DNA from: Mytilus galloprovincialis
Lineage: Eukaryota > Mollusca > Bivalvia > Mytilida > Mytilidae
NCBI RefSeq assembly: GCF_965363235.1
Contig: NC_134842.1
Coordinates: 3,375,112-3,439,111, forward strand
DNA length: 64,000 bases
Reading direction: 5' to 3'
Of the stretch, positions 33,454-45,881 are shown one piece after another. Position numbers and translations under genes: made by a program. How positions within the stretch are numbered: position 1 is the stretch's first letter; each line of letters opens with the position of its first letter. The notes under the pieces were generated by a model. It had not been told where the DNA came from, did not search any database, and saw only the letters and a program-made list of their open reading frames with translations.

Positions 33454-36221
33454 ATCAAATTCTGTTATTGTTACAACGATGCGTGAACAAAACAGACATA
33501 CTCGGTAACATAGTCAAAATATGCTTACATCAGTCTTTACTGTTTTACAATCGCAAGACAAACAAACATATACACAAAACACGAAAAGCATCTATCAAAT
33601 TAAAAAACCACTTCCCTTGTTTCGCATGTTGGGCGTCAAAAAAAGCAAACGTCACAAAAAAGAAATTTCGTCGTTCATTCGTCTATTCAAAACAATTATA
33701 ATTTCACATTCAGAATGGTGGTATGCAAATATATCAAAAGTTATGTTAGAATAAATTAAAGAAACAGACCGAGATTAAAAATTATCCAGCAGTTCTTTAG
33801 AATTTTAAAGGATCCATATTTGGTTAATACTACTATGCAAATGAAATAATTTTGTTATTGTCGTTCAAAGTTTTATCCAAATTATCAGAAGAAAACACAT
33901 AGAAAACGAAAGAAAAGAAACTTGAACCCTTACAAACAATGGGGGTGATCTTAGGTCCTCCGGAAGGGTAAGCAGATCTTGCTTTACATGTGGCACCCTA
34001 TTTAGATCTGAGTGTCACTAGAGAGTCTGATGAAGACGATACGCGCCTTTGATAACTATTTTGGCGTTTTCAATTAAAGTTCTGGTATCTATTAGTTTTT
34101 GATTAACCGTTTTGTCAATGCTCTTCTGTTTTTACCAGAACGTTCCAAATATCTCGGTTTAAATGTTTGAAAAACTACTCATGAGTTTGGATTGCAGAAT
34201 ACATATATGTATTCAGTTATGTTTGCTGAGAAATTGATATCTCGTTAGCTGGTTCAGGTTAACCTTAAGTTTTCTCTGTTGTGTTTTGTGAACTATTGTT
34301 GTTTTAGCCATGATTTCGTAAGTTCATTTTTGACTTATTAGTTTAAATATCTCTTTGATATCTTTCGCTGATGTTTTTATACACACATTATAACACTTTA
34401 TGTAATACTATATTGTTGAAATTATGTAAACCTTAAATTGTTCACAGCAAGGTAACTTGCTACCGAGGCTAAAAAAAAGCTTCCTTAGCAAACTTTTGAT
34501 CAAACAAATTATAAAGCATCACCAATGAAAATGTTTTGATTTTCTTTTTATTTAAAGAAAAAGACAAAAACATAGCTTAAATAGTATGGGGAATATGTCA
34601 AAGACACAACAACCCGAACATAGAACAGACAACAATAGAAAGTCACCAGCAAGCAACTCCCGCACCCGGAGGCGTTCTTCAGCTAAACAAATATCTTTAC
34701 TAGTTCAGTTATAATTGACATCATGTTTATATAATATAATTCTGAACACTCAACCAAACAGTTTTAGAATAATATTGTTATGTTGACACGATGTTGTTCT
34801 TCAATGAAAATTTATCTCACACGTATTGTACACTGCAGCACCAATCGCTTAACCTTTCGTCGTCAAATGGTTCTATGATTTCTGTATTCTTATCTTTTAT
34901 TTCTGCTAATGTAGGTTTTATGTACGTCTTTTTGTGCTTCTTTGTTACATATTTGGTTTTTTTTTTTATAGTTATCAGATTAAAACATTATGTAGACTGC
35001 TGTCTTCCTATTTCTGACATTTTTTCTGTCTTTAGTATCTGTTTGTTTTGCCCATGCTTCGTTCAATATAACGGAATTTGATGCGACTGTATTACAAGTA
35101 GGATTTTGTGGCTAGCTAAAAAACCAAGTTCAATCCACAATTTTCTACCAAAGAAAATGCCTGTTCCAAGTCAGGCACGTGGCAGTATTATTCTTTAGTT
35201 TGATGTGTTGGAGTTTTGATTTTGCTATTTCATTACGGACTGTCTGTTATGAATTTTCCTCGGAACTCAGTATTTTTGTAATTTTACTTTTTTTCAAACT
35301 TATTCAACATTTATTTTGTATTTCGTTTGGGATAGGGATTCGGTTCATTATGTAGTCACTAACAATAAGTATATCATACAAGCAAGTGACAGCAGTGTGT
35401 TTGAGATATAAGGATACTACAAATATTTATACAAATATTTATATAGGTTTATAAATAATAAAAAGTTAATTCGAAGGTATTAAGACATTGTGGATAAATA
35501 TTTCGTATTAACTTTACAAATAATACACGATGGTCTTAAAGTATAGATTCTGCGTACTGCAAGCACCAATATCATAGCACCGTGTCCAGTTTTTGACCAT
35601 TTATATAAGAAACAAATCGCACACTCTGGTCATTTAAAATATTTTATAATAGCTGCATTGTATTGAGTAGGGTCCGGTCTGTTCATTGATGGTTGATAAG
35701 TGTTACGTTTGCTTGGTATGTACTTATTGTGATGAATATTGTCAGAGTTTTTCATGTATGCATTAATAATTTCAATTCTACTTTTTCAAAAATAAGATAT
35801 AGTGTTTTCATACTATTTTGCTGTATTAGTAAATGGGATAAATGATTATCGTATTGATAAACTGTCAGAATTTCGTTTTAAAATTCTAGATTAAACATTT
35901 TTTTGTATCTATTATTACAAAGTATATGTCACATAATATAATTTGGATACGTACAACGAGAGACAACTCTTATCTTCCTACTTTTCTATGTACAACCCTT
36001 GCATTATTAAACCAATAATTATTCAGACACTTTCATCTTTATTTCTCATTTTATAGAAAACACAACTGATACATTGCAACTACGTAATTATATCTAATAA
36101 GAATTAATCCTCAGATATGATAAAGATAAATATGTTTTTGTTAATTTAGTTATTTAATTGTTCGTACATAAATGACACTGTATCATAAGCCTCTAAAGGC
36201 TGGTTGATATATAGTCACATG
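33454..36221. other. Spacer between the LINE and gene C
   Basis: Repeat fragments only: R3-related (33925-34010), R2-related (34005-34085), a block like 25020-25260 (34588-34690) and a GTTCCAAGTCAGG block (35155-35300). The ORFs here (for example 33279-33701, 34791-35081) show no domain. Confidence 0.45.
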
Positions 36222-36227
36222 TTTATT
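36222..36227 (-). terminator. Possible poly(A) signal of gene C
   Basis: AATAAA on the minus strand about 205 nt after the gene C stop codon. Confidence 0.4.
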
Positions 36228-36432
36228 TTAACTACATATGTTTAAAATTGTAATATATTGTACCCAATATATAAATACCAAATTGTATTTCAAAATAAAA
36301 ATATCAATCTATCTATATAAACATCAGAGTTTTTGAACACATTGATAAAATAACCTGGATTTTTCTGCGTTGATAGAACACAACAGGTCTGTAGTAAATT
36401 TGCAATATCAATTGTACATCTAAATAAACAAC

Positions 36433-36596
36433 TTATACAGGTTGCAACATTGAACTGAAATGAATACTAGGTCTCGAAAGTCTTGATTGTTTCCATTTAC
36501 GATAACAGTAGACTGCCAAACAACAACCCACAAGCAGGCATCCTGTTAATGTTGCCATAATTATCTGTACAGTTGTATTATTTGTTTCCGATGAGT
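36433..36596 (-). CDS. Gene C last exon: transmembrane and short tail
   Basis: Acceptor tattttgaag, phase 1 entry. A glycosylatable stalk (SSETNNTT) precedes about 20 hydrophobic residues, then RKWKQSRLSRPS and a stop at 36433-36435. Confidence 0.8.
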
Positions 36597-39500
36597 CTTC
36601 AAAATAAGATATATACAGTTTTAGCAAACGTGAATTACACTTTTTGGTGACAACGTCAAATCCGACTTTCTATTTTTGCATTTCTACTAATATGTAACAG
36701 TAAGTCTTGTATGATTTTTGATTCTAGCTCATTTATATATTTCAGAATTTAGTATGACATCATGTAACATTTAACTTGTTCCAATTGATGTTGTGTGGCT
36801 AGATTAAGCACGCAATCGAGTGCGGGATATTCTCGCTGTGTTGAAGACCCATTGGTGACCTTCAGATGTTTCCCGCTCTTCGGTTGCGTTACTGTCTTTT
36901 TTGACACATTCTCTATGTTCATTCTTAATTTTTTGTCATCGTGAATTGTAAAAGAAGTTATGACGATATGAAATAGGATTATCAAAACACTGGGGCACAA
37001 AAAACCAGACACAACTATCAGTAAAATATAAGCAACTGTCTATAAGACTTGTAAGGGTAAAACTGTATCAACGATTTTATAATTTGATTTTGCCATTTGA
37101 TTAGGGACTTTCCATTTTTTTATTTTTCTCGAGGTTCATTTCTTTATTTGATTTAATATTTTGAACCACTGTACCTGCATAGGAAAATATCTGCTGTACC
37201 AAGTCAGAAATACGACAGTTGTTATGCATTCGTTGAATTGGTTTGATCTGTAGATTTTGCCGCTTGTGTATGGGTTTTCTGTTTTGAATTTTCCTCGGAG
37301 TTCAGAGTTTTGTTATTTTACCTTTTGTACGTCCGATGAACGTTTTTGCTATAAGAATGTTATCATAGTCAATCAATTTCAAACATGATGATTAAATGTG
37401 ATATGTTTTTTTGATAGATCTGATGTCAAAAAAGAGTTTTTTTCAACTCTGAGATTAAAACGGAATTAGTGTCTAACATGCATATGAATTCTAAATTATC
37501 ATAATCTTAAATGTAAGGCTATGATATGTGAATACAATTGTTTCATATCATTGCAAAATATTTCAAGAACATATATGTGAAGCATACATCTTTTAATCAT
37601 AACCGTTTTAATATTTTATAATTTTGATACACAAAATCAAGTCGTAGTTAATCGTATGCATGGAATAATAAGTTGTTATAATTAAAATAAATTAGCATTT
37701 CTTGTCATTTTAATACAGACGATGGGTTTAAAAGTATTTCATTTTAAATTGATTTGTGTCAAAAATTATGCCATCGATTTTTTATTGTTTTGTATTTTCC
37801 TCTGAGTTCAAAATTTTTATGATTTTACTTTTTTAACAGTATAATGAACCGTGTTCAGATAGTTTATTGAATAAAAACTGGCAATTTAAAATGTAAAACC
37901 AACGAGAACATGAGAGTCAATACAAATCGACAAAAATAATGATTAAAACCCTTTATCGTATTTAACTGGAAATTACTGCTTTCACGTAACCAATATATTG
38001 CAAAATTTAGTTCAATCTAAATATAAAAGAAATTGAAATCTACCAAGGCCGATCAACTGGTTTATATATGGATGTTCCTTGCAAATGTTATATCAATATC
38101 AGTTTTTTGTTTTATATCATTAGAATGTCTAAAAGTATAGAATGGCTAACCTGTGCAAGCATCAACAAGTTGAGTAATCAGCACTGTGTGGTTACCATAA
38201 CTGCATGTCACATTGACAGTGCCTGTACACATATCTGTTCTGTAGTCAAGTTCAATCTTTGTTTCGTAGAATATTGAAATGTTTTTAATACTAATTGTCA
38301 TAAACTTTGAAATGTCCTCTCCCTGAAATAAAGGTTGTTATTAGATACGTATACTTAAACCATCGTTGCGACCTTTGTTAGTTTTTTTTTTATGCAATAT
38401 GTGTATGTTTCTTAAACACGGGTACTAAATAAACTCATCATAGATACCAGGACTAAATTTAGTATATACGCAAGACGCGCGTTTCTTCTACAAAAGACTC
38501 ATCAGTGACGCTCGAATCCGAAAAAAGTTAAAAAGACCAAATAAAGTACGACGTTAAAGAGCATTGAGGACCTAAAATTCCTAAAAGGTTTGCTCAATAC
38601 AGCTAAGGTAATCAGTGCCTGATGTAGAACAGCCTTAGTTTTTCAAAAAATTCAAAAAATTGTAAACAGTAAATTCATAAATATAACCATATCAATGACA
38701 ATTCATGTCAACACAACAAGTGCTGACTACTGGGCTTGTGATACCCTCGGGGAAATGAATCTCCACCAGCAGTGGTATCGATCCAGTGGTTGTAAATAAA
38801 CTAAAACACTTTGCTAGAAAAATCTCCAATTTTATTTTTTTCGGTTTAACTCAACCTTAAAATTAACAAAATTTAAAAAAAAAGTTATTCCAATAACAAA
38901 TTCATGTTTGACTTTAAGAGTTTATTTATCTCATTAAGAAATGAATTATCCAATCCTCTCACGATATTAATTGTATACACCGAAATACACTTCATCTGAT
39001 AAGTAATTGTAACTCTGTCTACACGAAATTGGTATAACTACATCACACACATCGAAGAGATCAGGCTTTTTCGAATACTTGCGCCAAAACACTGATGATA
39101 CTCGTGTTTCAGGTAGAGAAGTCTTAATGGCTGAAGTATTTTGATATTATGAACAGCAATGTCACTGAAAAATCATCGATGATTATTACTGAGATTAGAA
39201 TTTTTGATAACTGGTGATCAGCAAAATCGACCGAGTGGATTTTGAAAAATAGCGTGTACATAACTGTACCCCAGAAGCGTATTTGATTTATAAAACGTTC
39301 ATCTTAGGGCTTAAATCAATCTGAAGATAAGATCAATTACAAAGGATAAGTTTCAATGTATTTGCCACTCTTATAAACAACACATAAATTTAGAATATTT
39401 TTTAATATCTTGATAAGGTCATCTTTGCCTTATTTTAGAAAACTGTACTGGGTCAAATACATGTACTTTAAGTTTACGAACTGTTATGTCGTGTCAACAC

Positions 39501-42500
39501 AGAAAGATCGAAAGCTTACTGTCGTTGGACTATTTAGTTCGATTGTAAGAAATATTGAATTGCAATCAACAGTTGTTCGATTGATAAATAACCATTTACT
39601 GAGTAATGAAGACCGGTGAGCTTGGCACCAGTTAAATGTACCAAACATTATTCTAAAAAAAAGATTATAATAAAATGCAAGACAAATCCAATACGATTTG
39701 TCCGTTATGCTACATCTTCTTGTTCAGATACTAATATAATGCTCTTACCTCAAATTTTCCGGAGCACAAAGGCTTTGGATAACCATTATTCACCATCAAA
39801 ATGCCATTTAACTTTCTGTTTTCTAAACTGAAGTTCTTCATATGTTCTACTGATGGTTCAGCTGTCAAGACCAAGAAATAACGTTCACAGAACAAACCAT
39901 AATAAATGGAAGTAACATACTATATTTAGTTCTGGTGTTACGATTAAATACAAAATTGTGGCAACAACAAAGTTACAAAATTAACAAAAACGAAAGATTT
40001 TAACAGCAAAGATGTTTTTGTAAGACAACATGTATATTAAACCAAGAGTTCGTAAATTTTACAGACGCATTCACGAGTTTGTTGACCTTTATGGAATAAC
40101 CGTTTCACAGATGATATTGGATATGTTCCTGATGTGGTAACTTCAATACCGTTCCCTTTTCTCGAATGTGACCTACTGAATAAGACTATTTACCGGATTT
40201 GTAAAACATAAAGCAACATGACGGGTACCACATGTGAAACAGGATCTGCTTACCATTCCGGAGTTCGTATTGCTTAGTCTTTAGTTTTCTATGTCGTCTG
40301 TGCTACTATTTGTCTGTTCGTCTTTTTATTTTTAGTCTTTTTTAGTCATGGCATTGTCAGTTTATTTTTAATCTATGAGTTTGACGGTCCCTCTGGTATC
40401 TTTCGTCCCTCTTCTACAATATTTGTTTTCAAAAATCATACTAAAATATTTCAGCTGATGAGTAATGTACTTTCCGACGTCAAACCTTTTTTTCATTAAA
40501 CAAAATCTTAATGAACAGAAAGTAGCAAACATTTTTTATGGTGCACTAAATTATAATCCTGGTACCTTTGATAACTCGTTAGGGTTAGAGTTAGAGTCAG
40601 ATAAGGATTTGGGGTGAGAGTTAAGTTAGGATGTCGGATTAAGGTTATGGTTATGGTTAGGGTTAGGGTTAATTTAGGGATTAGGGTTAGGATAAGGGTT
40701 AGGGTAAGAGTAAGTTTTACGAATACTTGTACCCCCTAAATCCTTTATAAAAATGAATATAATGAGAGGATATAAGACACCTCAAGTTAAGATAATTAGT
40801 TACTTACAGATAAAATCGTTTTCATTTAGCAAAAGATTGTCTGAATAAGTGTGAAATCCGCAATCACATTTATACATTTGATTTACGTCACTTGAGTTAA
40901 AATGTTTTATCGTTAGATTGTATATCATTTTCCTCTCATGATATTCAACATTAACTGCATACTTGTCATTGTATGTTGATTTCTTGTTGAAGGCTAATGT
41001 TTTACCATTTGGTAGCTTAGTCCATAACATTGGTGCAGATTTGTCCTCTGTATGTATAATGCATTCAAGAACAACGTTTTTTCCAAAATACACAGGCTTA
41101 GTCATTAGTTTCCACTGTATTACTTCTATTAAATGAAAATAATTTCCCAAACTTTAAATGATGCATTGCTGTATTCATAAACTTGTATAACTAGATAAAC
41201 TTAGATAAAATATTATTATTGTTTTAACAGCTACTGAAAAACAGATCACACAAAAATTGAACTCCGAGGAAAATTCAAACCGGAAGTCCCTAGTCAAAAG
41301 ACGAATTCAAATGATAAAAAAAATCAAACGAATGACAGCAACTGTCATTTTCCTGAATTGTACAGGCATTTTGAAATGAAGAAAATCGGGGATTAAATCT
41401 GTTTTTTTAGCGCTAAACCTTTCACTTGTATGGCAGTCGCAACAAATTCCATGATATTTACAACGATGCATGAACAAAATAGACAAAATAGGTAAAATAT
41501 CAATTTATCTAGATAAGACTGTCCCGTTTGAATGTTTTTACACGAGTCCTCTTATAGCGTACTGTTCGGTGTTATCCAAGGCTCCATGTTGAAGACCGTA
41601 CTTTGACATATAATAGGTTTTCTTTTCTAAATCGTGAATTGGATGAAAAGTTGACTTATTGGCACTCAAACTCATCTTCTTACATCTGATATATGTGCAA
41701 TCAATGCGTATATTTACCAATCCATGTATTCCATGCTTCCTTGAAAATTGGACTGAACAAACAAAATTAAGGGACAGCAGTCATGATAAAAGATCATCAA
41801 TCATTTTTAGAATATGCAAATGAAATAATTTACACACACTGAGGGATTGCACACTATGAAATCAGTGTTGATCTGAAACGGTTATTTTGAATTGTATTAA
41901 AAGAAGAAGATGTTGTATATGATTGCCAATGAGACAACAATTGAATTAAGGTCACATATAGGCCAATAGACGGCTTTCAGCAATGAAAAAACTAGATATC
42001 GTATGGTCGGCTATAAAAAGACACGAGATGAAAAATATGAAACAATTCAATTGAGAAAATTGAGAACGTTTACAAAAGGCAAACTAAAATTGTGATGAGG
42101 TTTGTCCTTGATTCGATTTAAAGTCTATCAGTAATATGATTCATGATGAAATAATTAATCTTCTGTTTTCAGTGAAAACGACTGAAGCCAACATAACAGA
42201 ACGTTTTACATTCAGTTTTATAAATTGGTTCACCCATACGATGTGAATATCTGTCCACTCACTTGTGACTGTATAGACATTACCATGCATAGTATGGCCT
42301 TCTACATGTACAGTAAGTAAAATTCAAGTTTAGAAATCACAAAATGCACATATTTGTGAACGTTAATCCCTTCACATTAGGAGGGATAGCGATGTAGCAG
42401 TAAAACATTCGACTATAAGAAACAAATCAGTTAGAAATGACTTAATTTCAGCTGATGTTTCAATTGTGTTATCCGAGACTGAAATAGGTTTACCTACACT

Positions 42501-44018
42501 TTATACTTTTCATATTGCTATAGTAATTCCAAAATAGTAGCAGAATATACTTTTAATGTGCTCGCTAAAAAACAGTCATAAACACAACTAAATTGCGAGA
42601 TTTAAAAATACCATTACTAGTTAAAATTAAATACAAATGACGCGGATGTGAAAAATAAATTTTAGAATGCAAATTGGGAATGCGTCAAATAGACAACAAC
42701 CCGACCAACAAGGAGAAAAAAAAAACTTCAGCGTTCGCCATTCAACAATGAAAAACTTAACCACCGTATAGTCAGCTATAAACTACGCCAAAAAAGACTA
42801 AATTTGAAACAGTTCAAGCGAAAACAAAATCAACAGCCTGATGTTTGACCTTTGCATTCTTTTACCTTAGACTTTTTGTAGAGTACTTGTGATATATACA
42901 AAAGGATAACCTTGTCGCCTGACAATATCGCACACGATTACCAAGACTAAAATCATTATAGGAATAACCAAACGTCATTGATACAAGTTTAAATCTCATA
43001 TCATGTGCGATAAGAAACCTGTAATTACCAAAAACTATATGGTTTCTAGTAATTTTTCCTGAAATAAATTTGCTCAAACTCATTTTAAAGGGGATATTTT
43101 TAAGGATTTGAAAGACAACTATTGTCGGTTAAAAACAAAACTTTACGACACCAAAAGATGAATTAAGCTTTCAAATTGTGAACTTTCAATTTCTATATAG
43201 CAACATTACAGCAGCGTCTGCAAACGTAACATTTATCTCCAAAGTAATATGGTATTCCACGGCTTTTATTTCCTATCATGAGTTTCTTGATAGAGGATTG
43301 CTGTTCACGAAGAAACTTCAAACCCAAGAGTTTTAACTGTTGGTGTAAATGTCCTTTGGTTTTTTAGTCTTTGACTCCTTGGTTTGGATTGTTATTTTCT
43401 TGAAATAATTCTTTCGTAAATTTTATGGGCGCCATCGCCAGTTGCTTGACCGTCACGGAATATCCATTTCACAGATGATATAGGAAATGTTTCTAATGTC
43501 GTAACTACAATCCCGTTCCCATTCCACGAATGTGTCCTACTGTATTAGACTATTTACAGGGTTTTGAGTAACACGAGCAAAACGACTAGTGCCACATGTG
43601 GAGCAGGATCTGCTTAATATTTCAGAGCATATGGGATCACCTCCAGTTTTGGTTTGTTTGCGTTGCTTAGTCTTTGGTTTTCAATGTTGTTTCTGATGTA
43701 CTTTTATTTGTCTGTTTGTATTTTTTGTAAGCTATAGCGTTGTCAGTTTATTTTCGATGTTTCACGTTTCTACAATGCTTCCACCTGAAACACTTTTCAA
43801 TCAAATAATAAATGTTGTATTATGAACCATGTACATTTATTATCGCGCCTACTCCTTTTGCAGTTATTGTATGCGTCATTTAACAATTGCAAAATGGATT
43901 GCTATCTGAAGAAATTATTTATCTAAAACTATATTTACCATCTGCGCTGCTTGCTTTCGCTGCATGCCATAGTACTATAATGACTAGTAATACATATTTG
44001 GTCGAACGACTACACCGT
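36433..44018 (-). CDS. Gene C: short IgSF transmembrane protein (spliced, minus strand)
   Basis: Exons read downstream: 44018-43939 (hydrophobic leader), 41125-40808 (V-like Ig), 39861-39749 and 38322-38151 (one Cys-rich domain in two exons), 36596-36433 (transmembrane and tail). Phases 2/1, 1/1, 1/0, 0/1, 1/stop all agree, giving about 282 residues from the leader exon onward. The leader has basic residues, a hydrophobic core (YVLLVIIVLW) and a small-residue cleavage region, but no in-frame ATG, so the start lies in an upstream exon. The transmembrane part (IIMATLTGCLLVGCCLAVYC) lacks charged residues and the 22-residue tail has no tyrosine. Inferred: a cell-surface ligand or receptor without its own ITIM. 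Orientation is opposite to genes A and B. Confidence 0.75.
36597..38150 (-). other. Gene C intron before the transmembrane exon
   Basis: Contains interspersed repeat blocks (36780-36880 with GCAATCGAGTGCGGGATATT; 37085-37330 with CTGTACCAAGTCAGAAATAC and TTTTCCTCGGAGTTCAG). The ORF at 36749-37012 (-) overlaps a repeat and is not supported. Confidence 0.5.
38151..38322 (-). CDS. Gene C exon 4: second half of Cys-rich Ig-like domain
   Basis: Acceptor tatttcag, donor gttagc, phase 0 in and 1 out; the other two frames contain stops. Has TISIKN, MCTG, VTCSYG and a final DAC: three cysteines that may pair with the one in the previous exon. Confidence 0.75.
38425..38790 (-). repeat. Interspersed repeat, family R2 (long copy)
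   Basis: AAGACGCGCGTTTCTTCTAC core followed by GAGCATTGAGGACC, GTGATACCCTCGGGG and CCACCAGCAGTGGTATCG, the full body order of the family. Confidence 0.75.
39749..39861 (-). CDS. Gene C exon 3: first half of Cys-rich Ig-like domain
   Basis: Very good acceptor (cttggtcttgacag) and donor (gag|gtaaga). Enters phase 1 and leaves phase 0, exactly bridging the flanking exons. Encodes 37 residues ending NGYPKPLCSGKFE. Confidence 0.72.
40030..40420 (+). pseudogene. Degenerate RT-element 3' fragment (family R3)
   Basis: Matches the 3' blocks of the copy at 52590-53285: CGTTTCACAGATGATAT, GACGGGTACCACATGTG, GGATCTGCTTACC and GGTATCTTTCGTCCCTCTT. Confidence 0.65.
40540..40577 (+). repeat. Terminal fragment of repeat family R2
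   Basis: TATAATCCTGGTACCTTTG with the family end GATAACT, directly abutting telomere-like sequence. Confidence 0.6.
40578..40715 (+). repeat. Interstitial telomere-like (TTAGGG)n array
   Basis: About 138 bp of perfect and degenerate GTTAGG units (TTAGGGTTAGAGTTAGAG, GGTTAGGGTTAGGGTTAA, GGGTTAGGATAAGGG). TTAGGG is the telomere repeat of molluscs. Confidence 0.75.
40808..41125 (-). CDS. Gene C exon 2: V-like Ig domain
   Basis: Acceptor tttaatag, donor gtaagt, phase 1-1, 106 codons. Has VVLEC, MLWTKLP and the F-strand SDVNQMYKCDCGF. The tail LLLNENDF is a form I associate with bivalve Ig proteins. Sequons NLT and NSS. Confidence 0.88.
41126..43938 (-). other. Gene C intron 1
   Basis: Contains repeat blocks at 41250-41490 and 41895-42080, and an R3 fragment (43125-43770). 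No exon seen. Confidence 0.5.
43125..43770 (+). pseudogene. Degenerate RT-element fragment (family R3)
   Basis: Blocks AAACTTTACGACACCAAAAG, TTTCCTATCATGAGTTTC, CATTTCACAGATGATATAGG and TGCCACATGTGGAGCAGG in the family order; frame broken many times. Confidence 0.65.
43939..44018 (-). CDS. Gene C exon 1 (leader) without its ATG
   Basis: Acceptor tttttttacag, donor gtaaat; one nt carried in from upstream (phase 2) and phase 1 out. Encodes RCSRSTKYVLLVIIVLW then HAAKASSAD, a signal-peptide-like segment. Confidence 0.65.
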
Positions 44019-44319
44019 CTGTAAAAAAAATAAAGATACCACTACATATTTGTACTGTGAGCGATCATGAAGCAAACGTTGCTTTAAAAAAAGTAATACA
44101 ACTAAAATACCACAGTCCGAGATTAATTCAACATAGGGAGACTTAACCAAATTGAAATTCAAAAGCTCATACACATCAAACGAACGGATAACAAGGGCTA
44201 TACAACTAATTACTAAAACAAAACCCACTAAAATAGCCTTATAAATCTAACACAAACTTTCTAAATGACTCCGGTATATGTGATAGTTTTGTTTGTTTTC
44301 ATTTGCTAACGTCATTGAT

Positions 44320-44480
44320 AGTTATCAAAAGTACCAGGATTATAATTGTATACGCCATACGCGCGTTTCGTCTACATAAGACTCATCAGTGACGCTCAGA
44401 TCAAAATACTTAAAAAGCCAAACAAATACAAAGTTGAAGAGCATTGAGGACCCTAAATTCCAAAAAGTTGTGCCAAATAC
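44320..44480 (-). repeat. Interspersed repeat, family R2
   Basis: ACGCGCGTTTCGTCTACAT core with GACTCATCAGTGACGCTC and GAGCATTGAGGACC. Confidence 0.75.
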
Positions 44481-44709
44481 ATTGAAAGATACAACGATTA
44501 GACTGTTTCATAATGCAATTTACTGATTTTGTTATACATGACATTAAAAGATGAATGTCGACATCTTTTTAATATCAAAAGTCTTTTATAAAAAAAAACA
44601 CAATATCGTTTATGTATCTTAAAGGTTATCAAAGGTAACAGGATTATAGTTTTGTTAAAACTTCAATGACAAAATGGTTTAAGATTGGGGTTGAATTGAA
44701 AATCTAAAT

Positions 44710-44960
44710 AAAAAAGGCAACAGTAGTATACCGCTGTTCGAAATTCATCAATCGATAAAGAAAAAAAAACAAATCCGGGTTACAAACTAAAACTGAGGGA
44801 AACGTATTAAATATGACAGAACTACGACACAACAGAAACACAACACCAAAATAAAACACACACATAAACGAACTATAATGTAACAATGGCAATTTTCCTG
44901 ATTTGGTACAGGGCATTGTATGAAAAAAGGGTGAGTTGAAGCTGGTTTCAAAAAGTCTCG
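44710..44960 (-). repeat. Interspersed repeat, family R4
   Basis: GGCAACAGTAGTATACCGC, CGGGTTACAAACTAAAAC and GATTTGGTACAGGGCATT. Related copies at 8800-8960 and 53310-53470 (-) and at 62150-62455 (+, reading towards CAGCGGTATACTACTGTTGC). Confidence 0.7.
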
Positions 44961-45331
44961 GGGTTACAACAATTTATAGTTGATAGAGATAAGTAAACAT
45001 GCTTAACATCATTTCGTTAAAAAAGAGAAGACTATACAACTATCCATCTGTTCAATTTTGAGTTAGTATGCCTAACTCAGAGAAATCTAGAAGTAAATGT
45101 TTACCATTTGAATACTGAAAAACGATAATTTGGAATGGCTGAGGATTTAAATTGTATCACATATACAGATATAAAGAGAAAAGGAAATAAATAAGGCATA
45201 TTTAATGACGATGTATGTGAATGACACGCAACACTAACATCTTATATGTTTATCGTTCTATATTAGTCAGCAAAAAAAGTTCATTATACACTATAATCTG
45301 TAAATGTAATGTCGATAAATTAAATACTTAC

Positions 45332-45881
45332 ATTATACAATTCTTGGAATGCGTCTCTTTTAATTTTTGATTAAGATGTATCTTCTTTATTATGGTTTTA
45401 ACTTGATGTTCAGCTTCTCCATATTTTTTAAGCTTACTTTTGATATTCAGCAGGTGCAATGATGGGATTACATATCTGTTGAAAGCAAAGCAGTCCCAGT
45501 TTGTCATTACAGGAAACATTTGTATTCCCTTGATTATATTCATGTTTTCCATGTGCCGTTCCAGAATATGTCTGTCACGTTGATTCATTTTATGATAAAC
45601 TATGTAGGAAATTGAAATCTGATGACGGCCAAAATTATACTGAGTTTGTATTGCTGCATTAGTTTCTCTTAAATATGTAATGTGTAGTATCTCTATAATA
45701 TCCGAAACACACGTGTGTGTTCCCCAACACTTTGATATTTCTACTTGCAAATAAAACGGTTTAAAACGATTTGACAGGTGATCATTAATATGATAACGTA
45801 ACACTACACTGATATTTGCATTTTTTCCAATGGGTGTTCCTCTGACAAATACTTTTCGCGAATTTTGTTTTTCCATTTCAC
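45332..45881 (-). CDS. Unrecognised 182-residue open exon upstream of gene C
   Basis: Open from acceptor tctttattttgaag, phase 1 in. It can end at a donor (ataat|gtaagt) in phase 2, exactly what the gene C leader exon needs, or at a TAA at 45328-45330 as a terminal exon. The first Met is four codons in. No hydrophobic segment; basic C-terminus (KSKLKKYGEAEHQVKTIIKK); three or four cysteines in the middle. I recognise no domain. It could be a 5' exon of gene C, which would make the leader an internal membrane anchor, or the last exon of another gene. Confidence 0.45.

Noticed and set aside
33279..33701. 140-residue ORF after the LINE
   Set aside because: Runs through the LINE 3' UTR and its hexamer tail into another repeat.
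36749..37012. Minus-strand 87-residue ORF with hydrophobic start near gene C
   Set aside because: Overlaps an interspersed repeat (GCAATCGAGTGCGGGATATT region), lacks splice sites that fit gene C, and direct joining of 38151 to 36596 is already in phase.
44010..44228. Minus-strand 72-residue ORF starting with a signal-peptide-like MGFVLVISCIALVI
   Set aside because: The DNA matches a dispersed mussel repeat (CACATCAAACGAACGGATAA and neighbours), and its frame does not match the leader exon at 43939-44018.
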